Assembly: GCA_051453625.1 (NCBI GenBank)
Contig: JBOZIK010000001.1
Span: 129,323,452-129,387,451, forward strand
Direction of reading: 5' to 3'
Source of the DNA: Welwitschia mirabilis
Lineage: Eukaryota > Gnetophyta > Gnetopsida > Welwitschiales
DNA: 64,000 bases
In this document: positions 10,451 to 22,775 of the stretch, piece by piece
Position numbering within the stretch: position 1 is the stretch's first letter
Layout of the letters: every line of letters starts with the position of its first letter
Notes under the pieces: model-generated
Database searches by the model: none
The model's input: the letters and a program-made list of their open reading frames with translations, nothing else
What the model was told of the DNA's origin: nothing
Translations under genes and position numbers: made by a program

Positions 10451-13400
10451 TGATAGTCCTAGCTTTAGCTTCTAACCTATAAGTAATCAATATTTTCTTC
10501 ATAAGATACTCAATTTTTTTAATAAAAAACATTAGTTTAACATCAATTAATAATACATAATCTAATATTAATAACAGCGGATATCCAAATAACACATGAA
10601 AGTTATTCTTTATGAAAGGATAAAGCTCATTTATCCATTAGAAATAGTTTTGTAATATTCTTGTAACTCTCATGGATTAAAGAACAATTAACATGTAAAA
10701 ATCATCATAAGACGAGTGTATGAGAACTACCTTTATGATAAGCACATTTAAATTTAACTACTCTTTACTGAAATATTGAACAAAGTAAAAGTTCATAATA
10801 AAGAAAATGTTATAATCTAGTAAAGTGGTGTGATAATTTATTGAAATTATCTAGTAAGAAAAGCTCGATTATAATAGATTTAGTGTTGTGTACAATATTT
10901 TAATCAAACATGAATTGATCTGATTGAAACCAATTAATTAATAACTAGATATAAACACAAAAAGTATCAAAAAGATATGCTTAATTATGACAAGTAAAAA
11001 CAAAAAAATAAAAAAAAAGTAAAATAGCTTATTAAATCTTATCTATATTAGCAAACTGATTCATAGGCAATTTGAAAGCCTCTTATTTATGGCACAACCT
11101 ATACTAGTTTAGGATTTAATTGTCCTTGAGATCCAACAAATTATCTACAACTAAGCAGGAACTATAGAGTTTTGCTTCACTTTGTTAGCACTTAGGTAAT
11201 CTATTAAACTATTAATCTAGCTTCTAAAACATTAATTCTAAATTGTTGGATCTTATGTATGCCTATAGAATTGACTTCTTTAACTATACTTTTATATTTT
11301 AGTAAGGTGTTTCTTGTTAGGAGAAAAAGGATCCAAAAAGAAAGACAAAAAAATGAAAGGAAAAAAAAGAGAGAAAATAAAGGTTAATACATCAAAACTT
11401 ATGTGGCGAATCATCCAATGTGAAGAGAAACATTCATAGGGAAAGAGGCTAGAGCTTCATTATTTGATAGAAATAACACTATAAGGAATAGATAAAAGGT
11501 TTTAAAATTCTTTCAATACAAGACTAAATAAACCAATCATGATTATTGGGTTAACTGGCTACATCAACAACCTAGATTACATGTAGGAAGTGATTCATAA
11601 GCAAACTATTAAACATGTATGTAGAACTTTAAAGAATGCATTTAGAAAATTTGTTGTGCTTGCAAAGTAAGATGAAATTTTAAATTGTTCAATGAAATAT
11701 GTTAAGTATACCCTAAACCTACTCATGGATTTTATGACTAAGCAACAATTTTAATTGCAATATATCTAATCTACATAAATTGATATTTTCTCAAACACTT
11801 GTTATAAAAGCATGCAAACATTTTATCAAACATTTAACATGTTGGCCAGGAAGATATGGAAACACCAAAGCTAGGACTAAATTATAGAGATGAATAATGC
11901 AATGCTCTTTGGAATTCTGATTACTACCACTATTTTACTCTGTATGCCATTCAGAATCAAAGATCCTTCCTCCTTTTGAACTCAGAAATTACATATAATA
12001 CAAATAGGGAGAGGATCTTAATTAGAATAGAATATGATATGAATTGGAACTTGAACGAAAATACAAGAATTGTATAGATGCTCCAAATCCTTTTTCTATG
12101 AAGGAAATAGAGAGGATAATACTAAGATCTCTCTAGCAATAGCTAGTATATGATATATTGAAGAATGTTCTGTGTACTAGAATTTCTTCCATTATAATTG
12201 ATGGATAAGAAAGAAGTCTTAATATGACCTCCACTAAGCTTTAGCTATCGTATCATCATTAATAAGATAAGGTATCTTGATTTCTCCAATATCTATGTAA
12301 GAAAACTTTAGCATCATGAGATCGATAGCATAGAGTGACATCCTCAAGTCATATGTTAAAGCATTCTATTCACCTTGTCTTTAAGAATCTATTATTATGC
12401 TTGATTAGGTCTTTTCCAGAGAAATCATGGCTTAAATTCACATGTCCCTTATTTAGGATTCATGCTTGTAGTAGGGCAAGTTATAATCATAATAGTTTTG
12501 GGCATCTTGCTATAAGACATTAAACCTTTTTGGTAGTAAAATGCAGACTAGTAAAGGGTGTTATTTAGAAATTCATAAGTTATAGCAAGTTTTTTGAAAA
12601 AAAAGGACATTTTGTTACATCTACATGAGTTACTGATATAGAACTTTGAATGTTATATCTTTAATTGTGTCTGCTTTATCAATATTAAATTACATGTAGA
12701 GTCTAAGTTATTTGCATTTTTAGATCTTATCACCCACAAGTCATTTAATGCTTTTCTAATTTGATTACTTGAGTTGATAAATTATTATTAATTAAAGCCC
12801 TCATGTATGCACTTAGCCACTTGCAACTACTGGCCTTGATTAATATATTTGAAGAAATATTGATTTATGAATGTCATGGAGATTAGAGAGAGATATTACT
12901 GGACCATTAAAAGGAGATAAAGCTAAAGGTAATTTCATAAGTGAAGATGATTTTCTCTACTTGTTTAAACTTATTAAAATATTCTTACCCTTAGCTTTTT
13001 CATTTGTATTCCTTTCCTATAATTTTCATGGAAAAGAGAATTTCTTTATTATAATCACATGCATTGAATGATATTTAACTCTACATATATTTGTAATATA
13101 TTTATAACTATTTATGAGCATATAAACAATCTAATTATTTAATTAGATCATGCACGTTAGGCATAACATTCACGAAGTTGGATTTTGTCTGTAACAAATA
13201 TTAGAGAAATAATCTCCTCTAATGTATTATAAATTTCTTTGTTTCTAATTAGAATTGTAAGATTATGGTAGATAACTTATTATAAAATCAATATTATTTT
13301 TACCTTTATATTTTTTAGCTATTAATTATTTATGTAGTGTTTTAATGTTTTTAATCTTATTTTTCCATTTTCTTTATATAAGAACACCCTTTAGCACTTT

Positions 13401-13922
13401 GTCCTTCATGTCTTTACTCATTATTGATCTCCATGTTTCTTGTTAAAGCCTTTTATAGTGTAAGATTTAATTAGTTTTGCATATTATATCTTTATAGTTT
13501 TAACACTTTTATTAATTGTTTTCATTAGTAAAAGAGAGTGAAATAACATTTAGCTTCAATTATTAACACACAAATATGAGACAACTTTATAGAAGTATAT
13601 TTTCCATGGAATCCATGTATCCATGAAATACATCTATATTACAACCAAATGGAGTAGAAAAGACAATTGATAATAAGATAATGAATAAAGAAGAGGAAAG
13701 AAATTTATAGAGGCTTGACCACTATAGACACAAGGGATGATTAATGTTGTACTTATCATAATGATCAATATCATCAATTAATAATAATTTTGAATAATGT
13801 TTTAACTTATTCAACAATTTATATGGAATTTAAAGAAGATAAATTCAACTTTAAAAGTACAAAGATTATGAGAATATAAAATAGGTGCATTATAGCTCAA
13901 GTTCCGAAGGTGAAACCTCTTA
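10451..13922. other. Element 1 3' interior, no recognisable gene
   Basis: About 3.5 kb of AT-rich, stop-rich sequence. Open frames at 12335-12523 and 12871-13071 (+) are short and match nothing I know. No integrase, RT or chromodomain motif was found on either strand. It leads into the purine tract of the 3' LTR. Confidence 0.45.
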
Positions 13923-13932
13923 AGGGGTGGAG
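13923..13932 (+). promoter_or_regulatory. Polypurine tract of element 1
   Basis: AGGGGTGGAG, preceded by 'GGTGAAACCTCTTA', lies immediately before the 3' LTR. This is the expected position and composition for second-strand priming in Ty3/gypsy elements. It also confirms the + orientation inferred from the PBS at the other end. Confidence 0.7.
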
Positions 13933-13935
13933 TAA

Positions 13936-15700
13936 TTCATGTCTATATTTTCAAGGTTTAGAGACTTAGCCTCAAAGTTTAATTAAAATAAATTTTATTG
14001 TTATAGATCCTTAAGCTAGTTAAATTATTACATGTATTTATTTTAAATATTTCTAGTGGTGCAATTTTTATTATGAAAATTTTATGCAATAATACCACAC
14101 GTTTTGTAGTACTCAAAATATTACCCTTATTGAAAATTCTTAGGATATAATTATGATTCTTACAGTTAAAATTTTGTAAATATTGCACTTATATCTAAAA
14201 AATAGTTTAAATATGGTTTTTGTAAATTACTTATTATTACATGATGAGCATTGCTATATATTATTATGATATTAATGCACTTAGTGTCTTGACAAGGAAT
14301 GGAATAAGGGTGATACTAAATCTTTACCAACTTTAATCACCTCAACCATCCTCCTTTATGATGTTTTTTCTTACTATTCTTATGACCCTTCACATTTCAC
14401 CAAATCTCAGTTATAAATAAGACCCTCTTTTCACCTTTTTCTGACTTTCATTTTTAAAGAATCCTTTACTACTAAACCTTGAAGCTTGTATAAGAATTTG
14501 AACTTTTGAGCCTTAGAATCTTCAGAAGTTTTCAAATCTTTGTTTTGATTTAGGTATGGTTTTATGGTTTTCATTTCCTTTCTTATATGGTTCTTATGTT
14601 TATTCATTTTATTCTTGAATAATTCTTAGTTCTTCTTTTATTCTCTTACATGATTCTTCTTGTTTACATCTCAATTAATCCCTACATTGAATGATTATGA
14701 TATTTGTTTATTTCTTGTAAATGTTCTCTTGCATATCAATGAATTTTTATTTAGATGACATATATCCCATGTTAGTATTATCTTAGATACTTTACATCAT
14801 TACCTTTCCATCTTGTTTAAGTTTCATAATGAGTTGTTGATTAACTTGTTTTGGTTATTCACATTGGCTAATGATTTTTAAATAAGAAAACTAAAACTGA
14901 CTAAGGTAACCAGTTGTTCGCCTTTAGGAAGAGATGCTCTCTGAAGGAATTTTTGAGGCTATGGGACTAGACTTCCAAGATGAATAGGTAAAATGTGACT
15001 AATTTCCTATTCATCTCTCTTAGATTGTATGCAACTAGATTACTAAAATCTGTTATAGTGTAATAGTAAAGAAGATTAATTTAAATGAAGCCTAAGTCTT
15101 TTCTAGATTGGTCTTGATATCAATTTTCACTTGAAAATGCTTATCATTCTAACACTTATCATGGGCTATACTAGGAACTTTGAAGGCTATAGTTCTCACA
15201 TCATGGTATTTATAATTCACATGTGGTTGAGTGGAGCACAAAAAAAGCTAATTTGTCTAGCCAAGAAGGGCATTTGAAATGTTAATTATTCTAGCTTATG
15301 CATGAGAACTTGTTAAAAATGGAGTTATTTGTCCATCCTTGTAACTTATGATCTATTATATACTGTAATTGACTTTTTGAGATGTGATGTTAATATGATA
15401 CTTGTGCTATTCTAAAAATAAATAAGTATTTATTTATCTTGTATTTAAATATTTTATGGATTATTTATCTTTCTTACCTTCAAAAGTTACTTAAGAATGT
15501 ATTTGGCATGCAAAAAGTTCATTTAAGAAATATTGAATACAAGCATTGTGTAAGTTTAAGCTCATAGTTTTAGGGTAAAAACCTAGGATGTTTCATTTGG
15601 TATCAGAGCTACATGAAGTTTTAAAATGAAAAATTTGGAATGTTACATTTTGATATTAGAGCTACATAAAGTTTTAAAGTATGAAATTTGCGACATTACA
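13936..15700 (+). repeat. 3' LTR of element 1
   Basis: Partner of 4177-5942, of almost identical length (1765 versus 1766). It keeps the TATA box (14412) and ends in GACATTACA at 15700. Near its end two primer-site motifs (TGGTATCAGAGC at 15598 and TGATATTAGAGC at 15651) lie 53 bases apart, as in the left LTR, so the duplication predates the insertion of this copy. Confidence 0.82.
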
Positions 15701-15899
15701 AATAACTTCATTTTAAATGAATCCATGTATCATGTAAAGTTTGATGTAATGTATCTTTTATTATAAAATAATAGATTATTTATCGGTAAATAGTAGATTG
15801 ATTATTTATATATAGTTTTATAGACCCTTTTTTATTGAGTTTAAAAGTATATAAAAGTTTTTAAATCTAGATGAAATCTTTACTTCTTTTAAGGAAACA

Positions 15900-16365
15900 C
15901 TATATTTTCTTTTAGTAAAAAAAAATCTGATGCAATCTTATGCCTCTTTAACATCCATGATATGAATGAAGATCATAGTAGATTTAGATAATATATTTTT
16001 GATATCTTTGTATACTTACATTCATGGAAATCTAAATTTAAGTATGCATATATCTTAAATTCATCATTTTGTTTGAATCCCAAACCAAAGTTATTTGTTT
16101 TCTTAAGGTGCATAATAACTCCTCACTTTATGCTAATGGCTTTATTTTGGTTTTGCCATATATCTTACTAATATCCCAATGATACAAGAAATGTTAGAGT
16201 AAGTATTGGTAAAAAGAAATACCAAATTAGAATCCTAATAAGTTTTCAATATAGAGTTTCATCTACATTTGGAGAATCTTAATTAAGAGATAATTTTACA
16301 TTTTGATGAAGTATTAGTGAAATTAGTTTTATATCATTTATTTTAAATAGTTTCAACATAATTTT
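15900..16365 (-). pseudogene. Decayed copia RNase H / RT C-terminus
   Basis: Reading leftwards from the RT, the minus strand keeps the spacing of the copia RT-RNase H junction. A 'NVKLSLN.DSPNVDETLY.KLI' region resembles the conserved VKLS..D..P..D..LYR.L(V)GSL segment. Further on come 'YGKTKIKPLA' and 'LVWDSNK', resembling RY...P...H and the G..Y....D stretch before the RNase H aspartates. Many TAA/TAG stops interrupt it. It is the 3' part of one pol relic running 18651 to 15900. No LTR for this relic was identified. Confidence 0.6.
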
Positions 16366-17110
16366 AATGTACTTCAAGTATATCAAAAGTATTCTTTTAT
16401 CTCATAAAACAAAAATTAAATATTTCAAATTTCATGGCTATATTTTTCTTTACTTTTCTAATTTCTATTTCACTATCTCTAGTGAACAAGATGTTATTCA
16501 TGAATACAATGACATATCTAGTTATGCCATTTTATTACTTGATGAATAAAGTTACATCTCTATTTTAATAGTCATGTATTTTAAAGCTCAATTTTATTAA
16601 GTTATTTTTAGCTCAGTATATCAAGATGGAGGTTCTTTTTTCAATCTTTATAAATACTTCATACGTTTATACACCTTATGTGCTTATTATTTAACTCTAA
16701 AATGTTTAATTTAAGTCATGTAGGTATCGTTCTTAACATATCCATTTAGTAAAGCAATTTTTACATCAAATTGATACATTTTCCACCCCTTATAAGCTAC
16801 TAAAGAGATCAAAGAAAAAATTATCTATCACTTATTTATTAGTGCAAATACTTATATGTAATTAATGTCATTTTTTTTTCTAATATTTCCTTGTGCTTGT
16901 TAAGTATTTGATAAGACTTGTATTTAGTTATAAACATATGCTTGTTTCTTATTACTCTTCAACCAAGTAATAGATCTATTAACTTTTAAGTTTCATTCTT
17001 GATCATTAATTTGTATTTCATGCCCATGATGTATATTCATTATAGAAACATATTAGCCTTTTTAAATTTAGTATATTCTTTATTATAATTAAATTAAAGT
17101 TTATACATTC
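16366..17110 (-). pseudogene. Decayed Ty1/copia reverse transcriptase
   Basis: On the minus strand, 'AYKGWKMYQFDVKIALLNGY' (about 16690-16810) closely matches the copia RT segment A..W.L.QMDVK.AFLNG.L, which contains the first catalytic aspartate. Downstream, 'RYVIVFMNNILFTRDSE' sits where copia RTs have YVDD(I/L), so the active site reads FMNN (codons at 16493-16504). All three changes are G-to-A on the coding strand, and both catalytic aspartates have become asparagine. Upstream, 'YKSYQILNKHKEIL' resembles the K.K...G...R.KARLV motif. Stops and frameshifts are frequent. The protein is certainly dead, but the family is clear. Confidence 0.78.
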
Positions 17111-18300
17111 TCATTGATTGTCTACTTATACACTCCCCTTGCAAGTACCTACTTTTCTTATATTATCTAGCCTTAATTCCTTTAATAGCTAATGGACTTC
17201 ATAACTTTCTTAACTTGTCAAAGTCTATTGAGATACCATTCCATTAATTTTACTTTATTATTTAGGAGTTTCCTTTTAATTCATATAATTAGATTAAATT
17301 TCTTGCATTGCTTGGCCTCGATGCTAGCCTTTTTATTTTCTATAGATAATAAACTTTATAATTCAATTTGTCCTCTACTACAACTAGCTATCACTATTAT
17401 AGCTACTACTTTTAAAACTTGCAATACAATGATGAGTAGATCCCTAAATTTGGATATAACATACCATAAAAATGAATACAAAAAACTATGCATGAATGTC
17501 ATTCAAAATGATTTCATTGTGCTTCACAACATGATATTAACTTTGTCATCTACATTGATGAGCTCTTATTTAAATTCAATGAAGATCACATCCTAAGGAA
17601 GCATGACCTTTTTATGATTAAGGGAAAAAACCTTATATTCCTTAGTATGTGTTCTATATCTAATAAACATTTTAGGATAAGGATGTGACTATAATTTGTT
17701 ATGGTGGTCTAAATGAATGTATAACACTATAAGCTAAATAGTTAAAAGTTTTAGACATTATAAGAAAATAGAATTTATAATTAATTAGGTATTTCTTGAT
17801 ACAAGATTAAATGTTTTGAATTCTATGTTTAGATCCTTTCCTTATAAGTAAGTTGGGAGATTATTATAAATTAGTATGATTTTCACTATTGTAAGAAGTA
17901 CATAATTCATTCCTCTTGTTACTCCATTCTACTATGGCATCCCTATAATAGTGGTTTAATGTTTAATTTCATTTTTCTTTTCATATTATTTAAATTATTT
18001 AGAAACATACTCCCTTTATTATTAGTTTACACATTTTAATCTTCTAATTAGATTCATTTACATTATGCCTTTCCTAGGACTTAAATATCTTGATGACTAA
18101 CAAGTTATATTTAGAGTACTTTCTATGTAGAATCATCAATTAAAGTAATAGAACTATTATTATCTATTAAAGTATCAATTGTAATAATCCACAAACATTA
18201 GTGAATTGACTTTACTTTGTCTTTTAACTTATAATGGCTCTTCTTGAATGAATAACTTATTTCTTCATGATAATGTAGGCTTTATACTCTAGTGTCTTTA
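17111..18300 (-). pseudogene. Decayed copia integrase
   Basis: The minus strand shows 'SQFTNVCG' near 18190, resembling the (I/V)H(T/S)D(V/L)CGP motif that begins the copia integrase core. Near 17565-17600 it shows 'KKVMLP.DVIF', resembling the conserved (K)(K)(V/L)I.SRDV.F motif at the integrase C-terminus. The distance between them suits a complete core plus C-terminal domain. The first catalytic D reads N (GAT to AAT). The interior is badly broken. The plus-strand frame 17192-17596 is only its antisense shadow. Confidence 0.55.
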
Positions 18301-18651
18301 CTTTTAGATCATTTGGTACTCTCTTTAGATTGTTAATCCTTTTCAATAATACATAATCAAGTTTTAAATCCTATATATTTAATAAAATATTCTTCATATT
18401 TTTCATCTCCTCAATTAATTAATAATATGCTATGGCCTTAAATTATAATGAAGAAACACTTGTTCTTAATATGTCAATGCTATATTATTTAAATAGATTA
18501 ATTTTCCATTAGATATACTAGTGAGAGAGTGGTTTTTATCCTTTACTACATTTATTATTTCTTTCATTACTAACATCATAATATTATAACCTCTTTGACT
18601 CAAAGGTATTAAAGATAATATACTATGGTTTAAACCTAGGATATACAACAT
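18301..18651 (-). pseudogene. Decayed copia GAG-pre-integrase segment
   Basis: A 61-residue open frame begins 'MLYILGLNHSILSLIPLSQR' and continues 'GYNI'. It matches the copia segment (V/I)L(Y/H)VPGL.HNL(L/I)S(V/L).QL...GY, which follows the protease and precedes the zinc-binding integrase N-terminus. It directly precedes the integrase relic and shares its strand. The upstream gag and protease are missing because sequence to the right belongs to the LTR of the next element. Confidence 0.65.
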
Positions 18652-18833
18652 GTCTCTTAGCTAGAGTCCTTTAACTCCATCTTAAGTTTATATTAACACT
18701 AATCTAGTACTCAAAATAAGTTAAGTATTTTTGTCTACCATGTAAACTGAACACTAGAACTTGTTACTTAACTCTAAACAAGATCTTTTTAAGAGTTACA
18801 TGTTATGTTGTATTTAAATCCATTATCTAATAG

Positions 18834-20218
18834 TTTTGATCTACCTAGTTTTGATTTGTAAAACTTCTTATATTTAGTATTGTACTTGTGAAGAAATCAT
18901 GGAGCAAAATATCTAACCAAGTGTAAGTTGAAGACATCTATAACATGTGAATAAATATACAAAATTTGAAGACATCTAGTGAGTTTTCTAAGTTAAGTTT
19001 AAAATTGATGTTTTTGTGTAGTACGTTTTAAAAACTTATAAGAAGACATCTATGCAATATGAAGATGTTCATCACACCTCTAGATGTCTAAAAAATAGAA
19101 GATGCTAAGTTGAATTGAATGATACTAATCATAAAATTTCCATAGATTTCAAATATATCTACATATCATCTAGAGTTCTATAACATACGAAGATGTATTA
19201 ACTAATTTAAAGGAGCCTCATAGAAGACATCTACTATCAAAGATAAAAACATCTTAGCTAAGCAAGAGGAACTAATGAAGAATAACTAAGGATTAGAGAC
19301 CTTTACACTAAAGAAGACATTTACTAAATTAGATTACATTTATCAAAGTTGAAGACATCTTAGCTTAACTTAGAATCATGATAGAATAACTATAGATTAA
19401 ATCCATCTAAACTAAATTAAGACATATAGCACGTCTATCATGAGTTAAAATCAAAAATTAAAATAGTTGTTAAAGGGTATGATTCTAGCCATTTTGAATG
19501 TCATACTTTAAGAAAAGAATGGTGAAGGGCATCCATGAACCAAAAATACTAAGAACAAAAAGTTTTAAGAAAATATTAACAAAGGGGGGAAAGAACTTAA
19601 ATAAAAAATAATGAACATATTTAAAATTAGAAAAGAACAAGCAAGTAAGATAGGAATGTAAAGAAAAATTAAGAAAATAGAAAAGTAGTAATGCATTTAA
19701 TTAAAGATTAAAATTCTTTAAACTACAAGATTTCATTTCTTAGAAGAAGAACCTTCACAAGGTTGCATTATGAAGAAAAAAAAGGTAGAACTAATCTTTC
19801 ATCTTATCTCTTCTTATTTCTAATAAGGCAGTTGAATTTTCTTGATTTTAAGCTTTAATTTATAGGCTTATTTATTTTATTTATTATTCTTATACTTAGA
19901 AGTGGATATATGATCATGTAAAAATATTTGTAGATCCACATATTATATTCAATTACCTTTTAACCTTTAAGAGGCTTGCATGTTATTGGGTCAAGTTAGA
20001 TTCTAAGTTGTAAGTACTCTAAATAAGGCATTGAGGTGTGTTCTTAAGGGAAAAACTTCTATTGGGTTTTTAACCTCTAAGGGATTTATTTAGTTATCTT
20101 ATAAGGGGTAACTCTTTATATCTACCTTTTGTAAGTTTATGATAATGCATAAACCATAATTTTTATGATATACTAGATATAACCCTTTCAGTGTGGAATT
20201 CTAGGTTGAGATGTCACA
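18834..20218 (+). repeat. 5' LTR of copia element 2
   Basis: Aligns with 27403-28935. It begins TTTTGATCTACCTAG (originally TGTTGATC-like by comparison with the other copy) and ends GTCACA just before the PBS. It contains at least six AGACATCT/AGATGTCT octamers (18932, 18970, 19044, 19082, 19225, 19353). It is shorter than the 3' copy, partly because that copy has a 66-bp duplication. Confidence 0.75.
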
Positions 20219-20230
20219 TTATATCAATAC
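20219..20230 (+). promoter_or_regulatory. Primer-binding site of copia element 2 (decayed)
   Basis: TTATATCAATAC directly follows the LTR end and matches TGGTATCAGAGC at 7 of 12 positions. Four of the five differences are G-to-A or G-to-T. It continues with GAGTTCC, as copia PBS leaders often do. The same sequence recurs just after the 3' LTR (28936), which is unusual. Confidence 0.5.
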
Positions 20231-20364
20231 GAGTTCCATCCTTTCTATATTTATAGAAAAAGTTTCATCTAAAACTAAATCACTGCTACCCTCTAAGTTT
20301 AATGATACATAATTGATATGAAAGCTAATACTCATCAAAATCCATAAAACCCTTGAGTAAACTA

Positions 20365-21173
20365 TATGAATGGCTTCTCAACCACTAGACCTCCACCATT
20401 CGATGGGACAAACTATGCTTATTGGAACATGACATGTGGATATACTTATAATACCTCAAGTTTGAAGTGTAGCAAACTGTGGAAGATGATTACTCAACCT
20501 TCATAAAGTCTACCACAAATACAATGGTATGTGCATTATAAAGAAAAGACTAGTCAAGTATAGATAATAATGTTTACATGTATGACTCTAAGGTAAAGAG
20601 TGCATCATATTATGTCCTTTCTTCTCAAGGAGTCAAAATAATAGCTAGTTATATTACTATAAAGGAAGCATGAGATGTTCTCAAAGGTACATATTAAGGT
20701 ACTATCATAGTTAAACAATCTAATCTATCTATTTAAACTAAATAATTTAAAAACCTTAGAGTAAATGAAGTAGAATTAATGCATGAATACTTTATAAGGA
20801 TAAGTAACATAGTATATGCCATTTCTGAGATTCATGAAGAGATATTATAAGGAAAAACTAATTTAAAAGGTATTGATATCACTTATTCTATTATATAGAC
20901 ATAAGATCACTACCATGGATGAATAAAGAAACTTTTCCATCATGAATTTTGAAAAACTACAAAGTGACTTAACCACTTATGAGATGAATTTAATAAGAGA
21001 GTTGTCATTAAATAAAATACCATAGGACTTAATAGAAATGATAGTAAAAATTAACATAATAGAGAGAAATTAATAGTTAGCTCAGATGATGAACCATAAG
21101 GTCATATTAGGGATGAGCTTAATTTCATCTTTAAGTAAGTAAGACATATTATATCTAAATGAACTAAAGGAAT
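20365..21173 (+). pseudogene. Decayed copia gag (DUF4219/UBN2 type)
   Basis: 'TRPPPFDGTNYAYWNMTCGY' at the start matches the copia gag N-terminal motif RPP.F.G.NY..WK..M. Further on, 'DVLKGTY.GT' and 'KNLRVNEVELMHEYFIRISN' match the UBN2 region (W..L...YEGT..VK.SKL..L...FE...M.E.E.I.EM..R...I). Then 'YEMNLIREL' resembles the end of that domain. Gag would package element RNA into cytoplasmic particles. Several TAA/TAG/TGA stops and frameshifts are present, and the C-terminal part runs into the N gap at 21174, so any zinc knuckle is not visible here. Confidence 0.72.
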
Positions 21174-21741
21174 NNNNNNNNNNNNNNNNNNNNNNNNNNN
21201 NNNNNNNNNNNNNNNNNNNNNNNNNNNNNNNNNNNNNNNNNNNNNNNNNNNNNNNNNNNNNNNNNNNNNNNNNNNNNNNNNNNNNNNNNNNNNNNNNNNN
21301 NNNNNNNNNNNNNNNNNNNNNNNNNNNNNNNNNNNNNNNNNNNNNNNNNNNNNNNNNNNNNNNNNNNNNNNNNNNNNNNNNNNNNNNNNNNNNNNNNNNN
21401 NNNNNNNNNNNNNNNNNNNNNNNNNNNNNNNNNNNNNNNNNNNNNNNNNNNNNNNNNNNNNNNNNNNNNNNNNNNNNNNNNNNNNNNNNNNNNNNNNNNN
21501 NNNNNNNNNNNNNNNNNNNNNNNNNNNNNNNNNNNNNNNNNNNNNNNNNNNNNNNNNNNNNNNNNNNNNNNNNNNNNNNNNNNNNNNNNNNNNNNNNNNN
21601 NNNNNNNNNNNNNNNNNNNNNNNNNNNNNNNNNNNNNNNNNNNNNNNNNNNNNNNNNNNNNNNNNNNNNNNNNNNNNNNNNNNNNNNNNNNNNNNNNNNN
21701 NNNNNNNNNNNNNNNNNNNNNNNNNNNNNNNNNNNNNNNNN
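21174..21741. other. Assembly gap (568 N)
   Basis: Unknown sequence inside element 2 gag. The open frames drawn across it are meaningless. Confidence 1.
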
Positions 21742-22689
21742 CTCATAAGGAAAAAGTAATAACAAAGTTTAGAAAACTTAATTTAGTTCTATAAGTGATT
21801 TTTAAGATTTGAAATGTTTGAACTAAGTGGTAGTAGTCATCTTGTTTAGATTTCCTAAGTTCTAATAAGATATACTAGAAAAGTCGAAAGAAAGAATTGA
21901 AAAAAAAGAAGGACTTCTTCACTTTTTGGAATGATGATGAATATTTTATTAAGAATAAAGTATCAAATGATGATAACCAATCAACCATTCATCATCTATG
22001 ATATTTATATATGACAAATCTAGCATTGATGATAGGAACTTTGATACATATAAAGATATTGACGTAATAAGTGAAAATAAAGATAAGTTAACTCTTCAAG
22101 AAAGATATAACTTAATTTAAAAATGGTTCATGAATTTGAAAAAGCTATGTAATAAAATTAAAAAATTACTTAATAGCCACGAGTTAGCCTATGAATAAGA
22201 AAATAATTCTTACTCTAAGTTGGCAAGTAAGAATCTTTCCTAAAAGTTAAGATTAGTACTCTAATAATTGAGATAAAGAATGAAGAACAAAAACTATAGG
22301 ATGTCAATGCATAAGTGAAAATTTAACCTAAGAAAATATAACTTTGAACATCATGCTTGGTGAACAAAGAACGCTTACTAAAAAATGTGGATCGGGAAAA
22401 AAATGAAGAATTAACACGTCAATCATAAGGTAACTTAGGGAATCTATTCTTGAACTAGAGATATTAGACAAGATATGAGAATTTAGCATATACAAATCAT
22501 ATTACTTTCTTATACTATCATAAAATAGAACACTATAAGAACTTTTATCTCATATTTTTTAAGGAAAAAATTTACACTTATCATAACCAAAAGCTAAAGA
22601 GATGGATTAATAAATCTATGTAGGAAAAGTAATAGAAGAAATTGGTCTTAAGGAACTTCAAAAATTCTCTTCTTACTCAGATAGCATTA

Positions 22690-22775
22690 CATGTCATGAA
22701 AAAGCATATCTAATATGTAAATAGTGGATGTTGTAGATACATAATTGAAGATAGATTAATGTTTATCTTTCTTGT
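22690..22775 (+). pseudogene. Copia protease-site relic
   Basis: 'NSGCCRYIIEDRLMF' (codons from 22720) matches the copia motif DSGCSRHMTGD...F, where the D-S-G holds the aspartic protease catalytic residue. The catalytic D is N (GAT to AAT), S is C and H is Y, all consistent with transitions. It sits between gag and integrase, as expected. Confidence 0.62.

Larger units (their letters stand above)
4177..15700 (+). mobile_element. LTR retrotransposon 1, gypsy-like LTR ends, pol not recognisable
   Basis: Two direct repeats of about 1.77 kb (4177-5942 and 13936-15700) align along their whole length, at roughly 80-85% identity by eye. The left copy is followed by a tRNA-iMet-type primer site (TGGTATCACAGCC at 5946) and the right copy is preceded by a purine tract (AGGGGTGGAG at 13923). 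That order fixes the + orientation and the element ends. LTRs ending in a 'CATTACA' type sequence followed by TGGTATCAGAGC, and a PPT of this form, are typical of Del/Tekay-like Ty3/gypsy elements. The roughly 8-kb interior shows no RT, integrase or protease motif in any frame I read. It is either a large retrotransposon derivative or too decayed to read. It contains an LTR-like block at 9185-10450 and a possible NLR P-loop relic at 7783. No target duplication was found. Confidence 0.8.

Noticed and set aside
12335-12523. 62-residue plus-strand frame inside element 1
   Set aside because: It has no recognisable motif. Its length is within chance expectation for the region.
17192-17596. 134-residue plus-strand frame, the longest gap-free ORF without context
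   Set aside because: It is antisense to the decayed copia integrase/RT, whose motifs read clearly on the minus strand.
21082-21765. Long minus-strand open frames of 214-227 residues
   Set aside because: They are almost entirely N run. The flanking codons belong to the antisense of copia gag.
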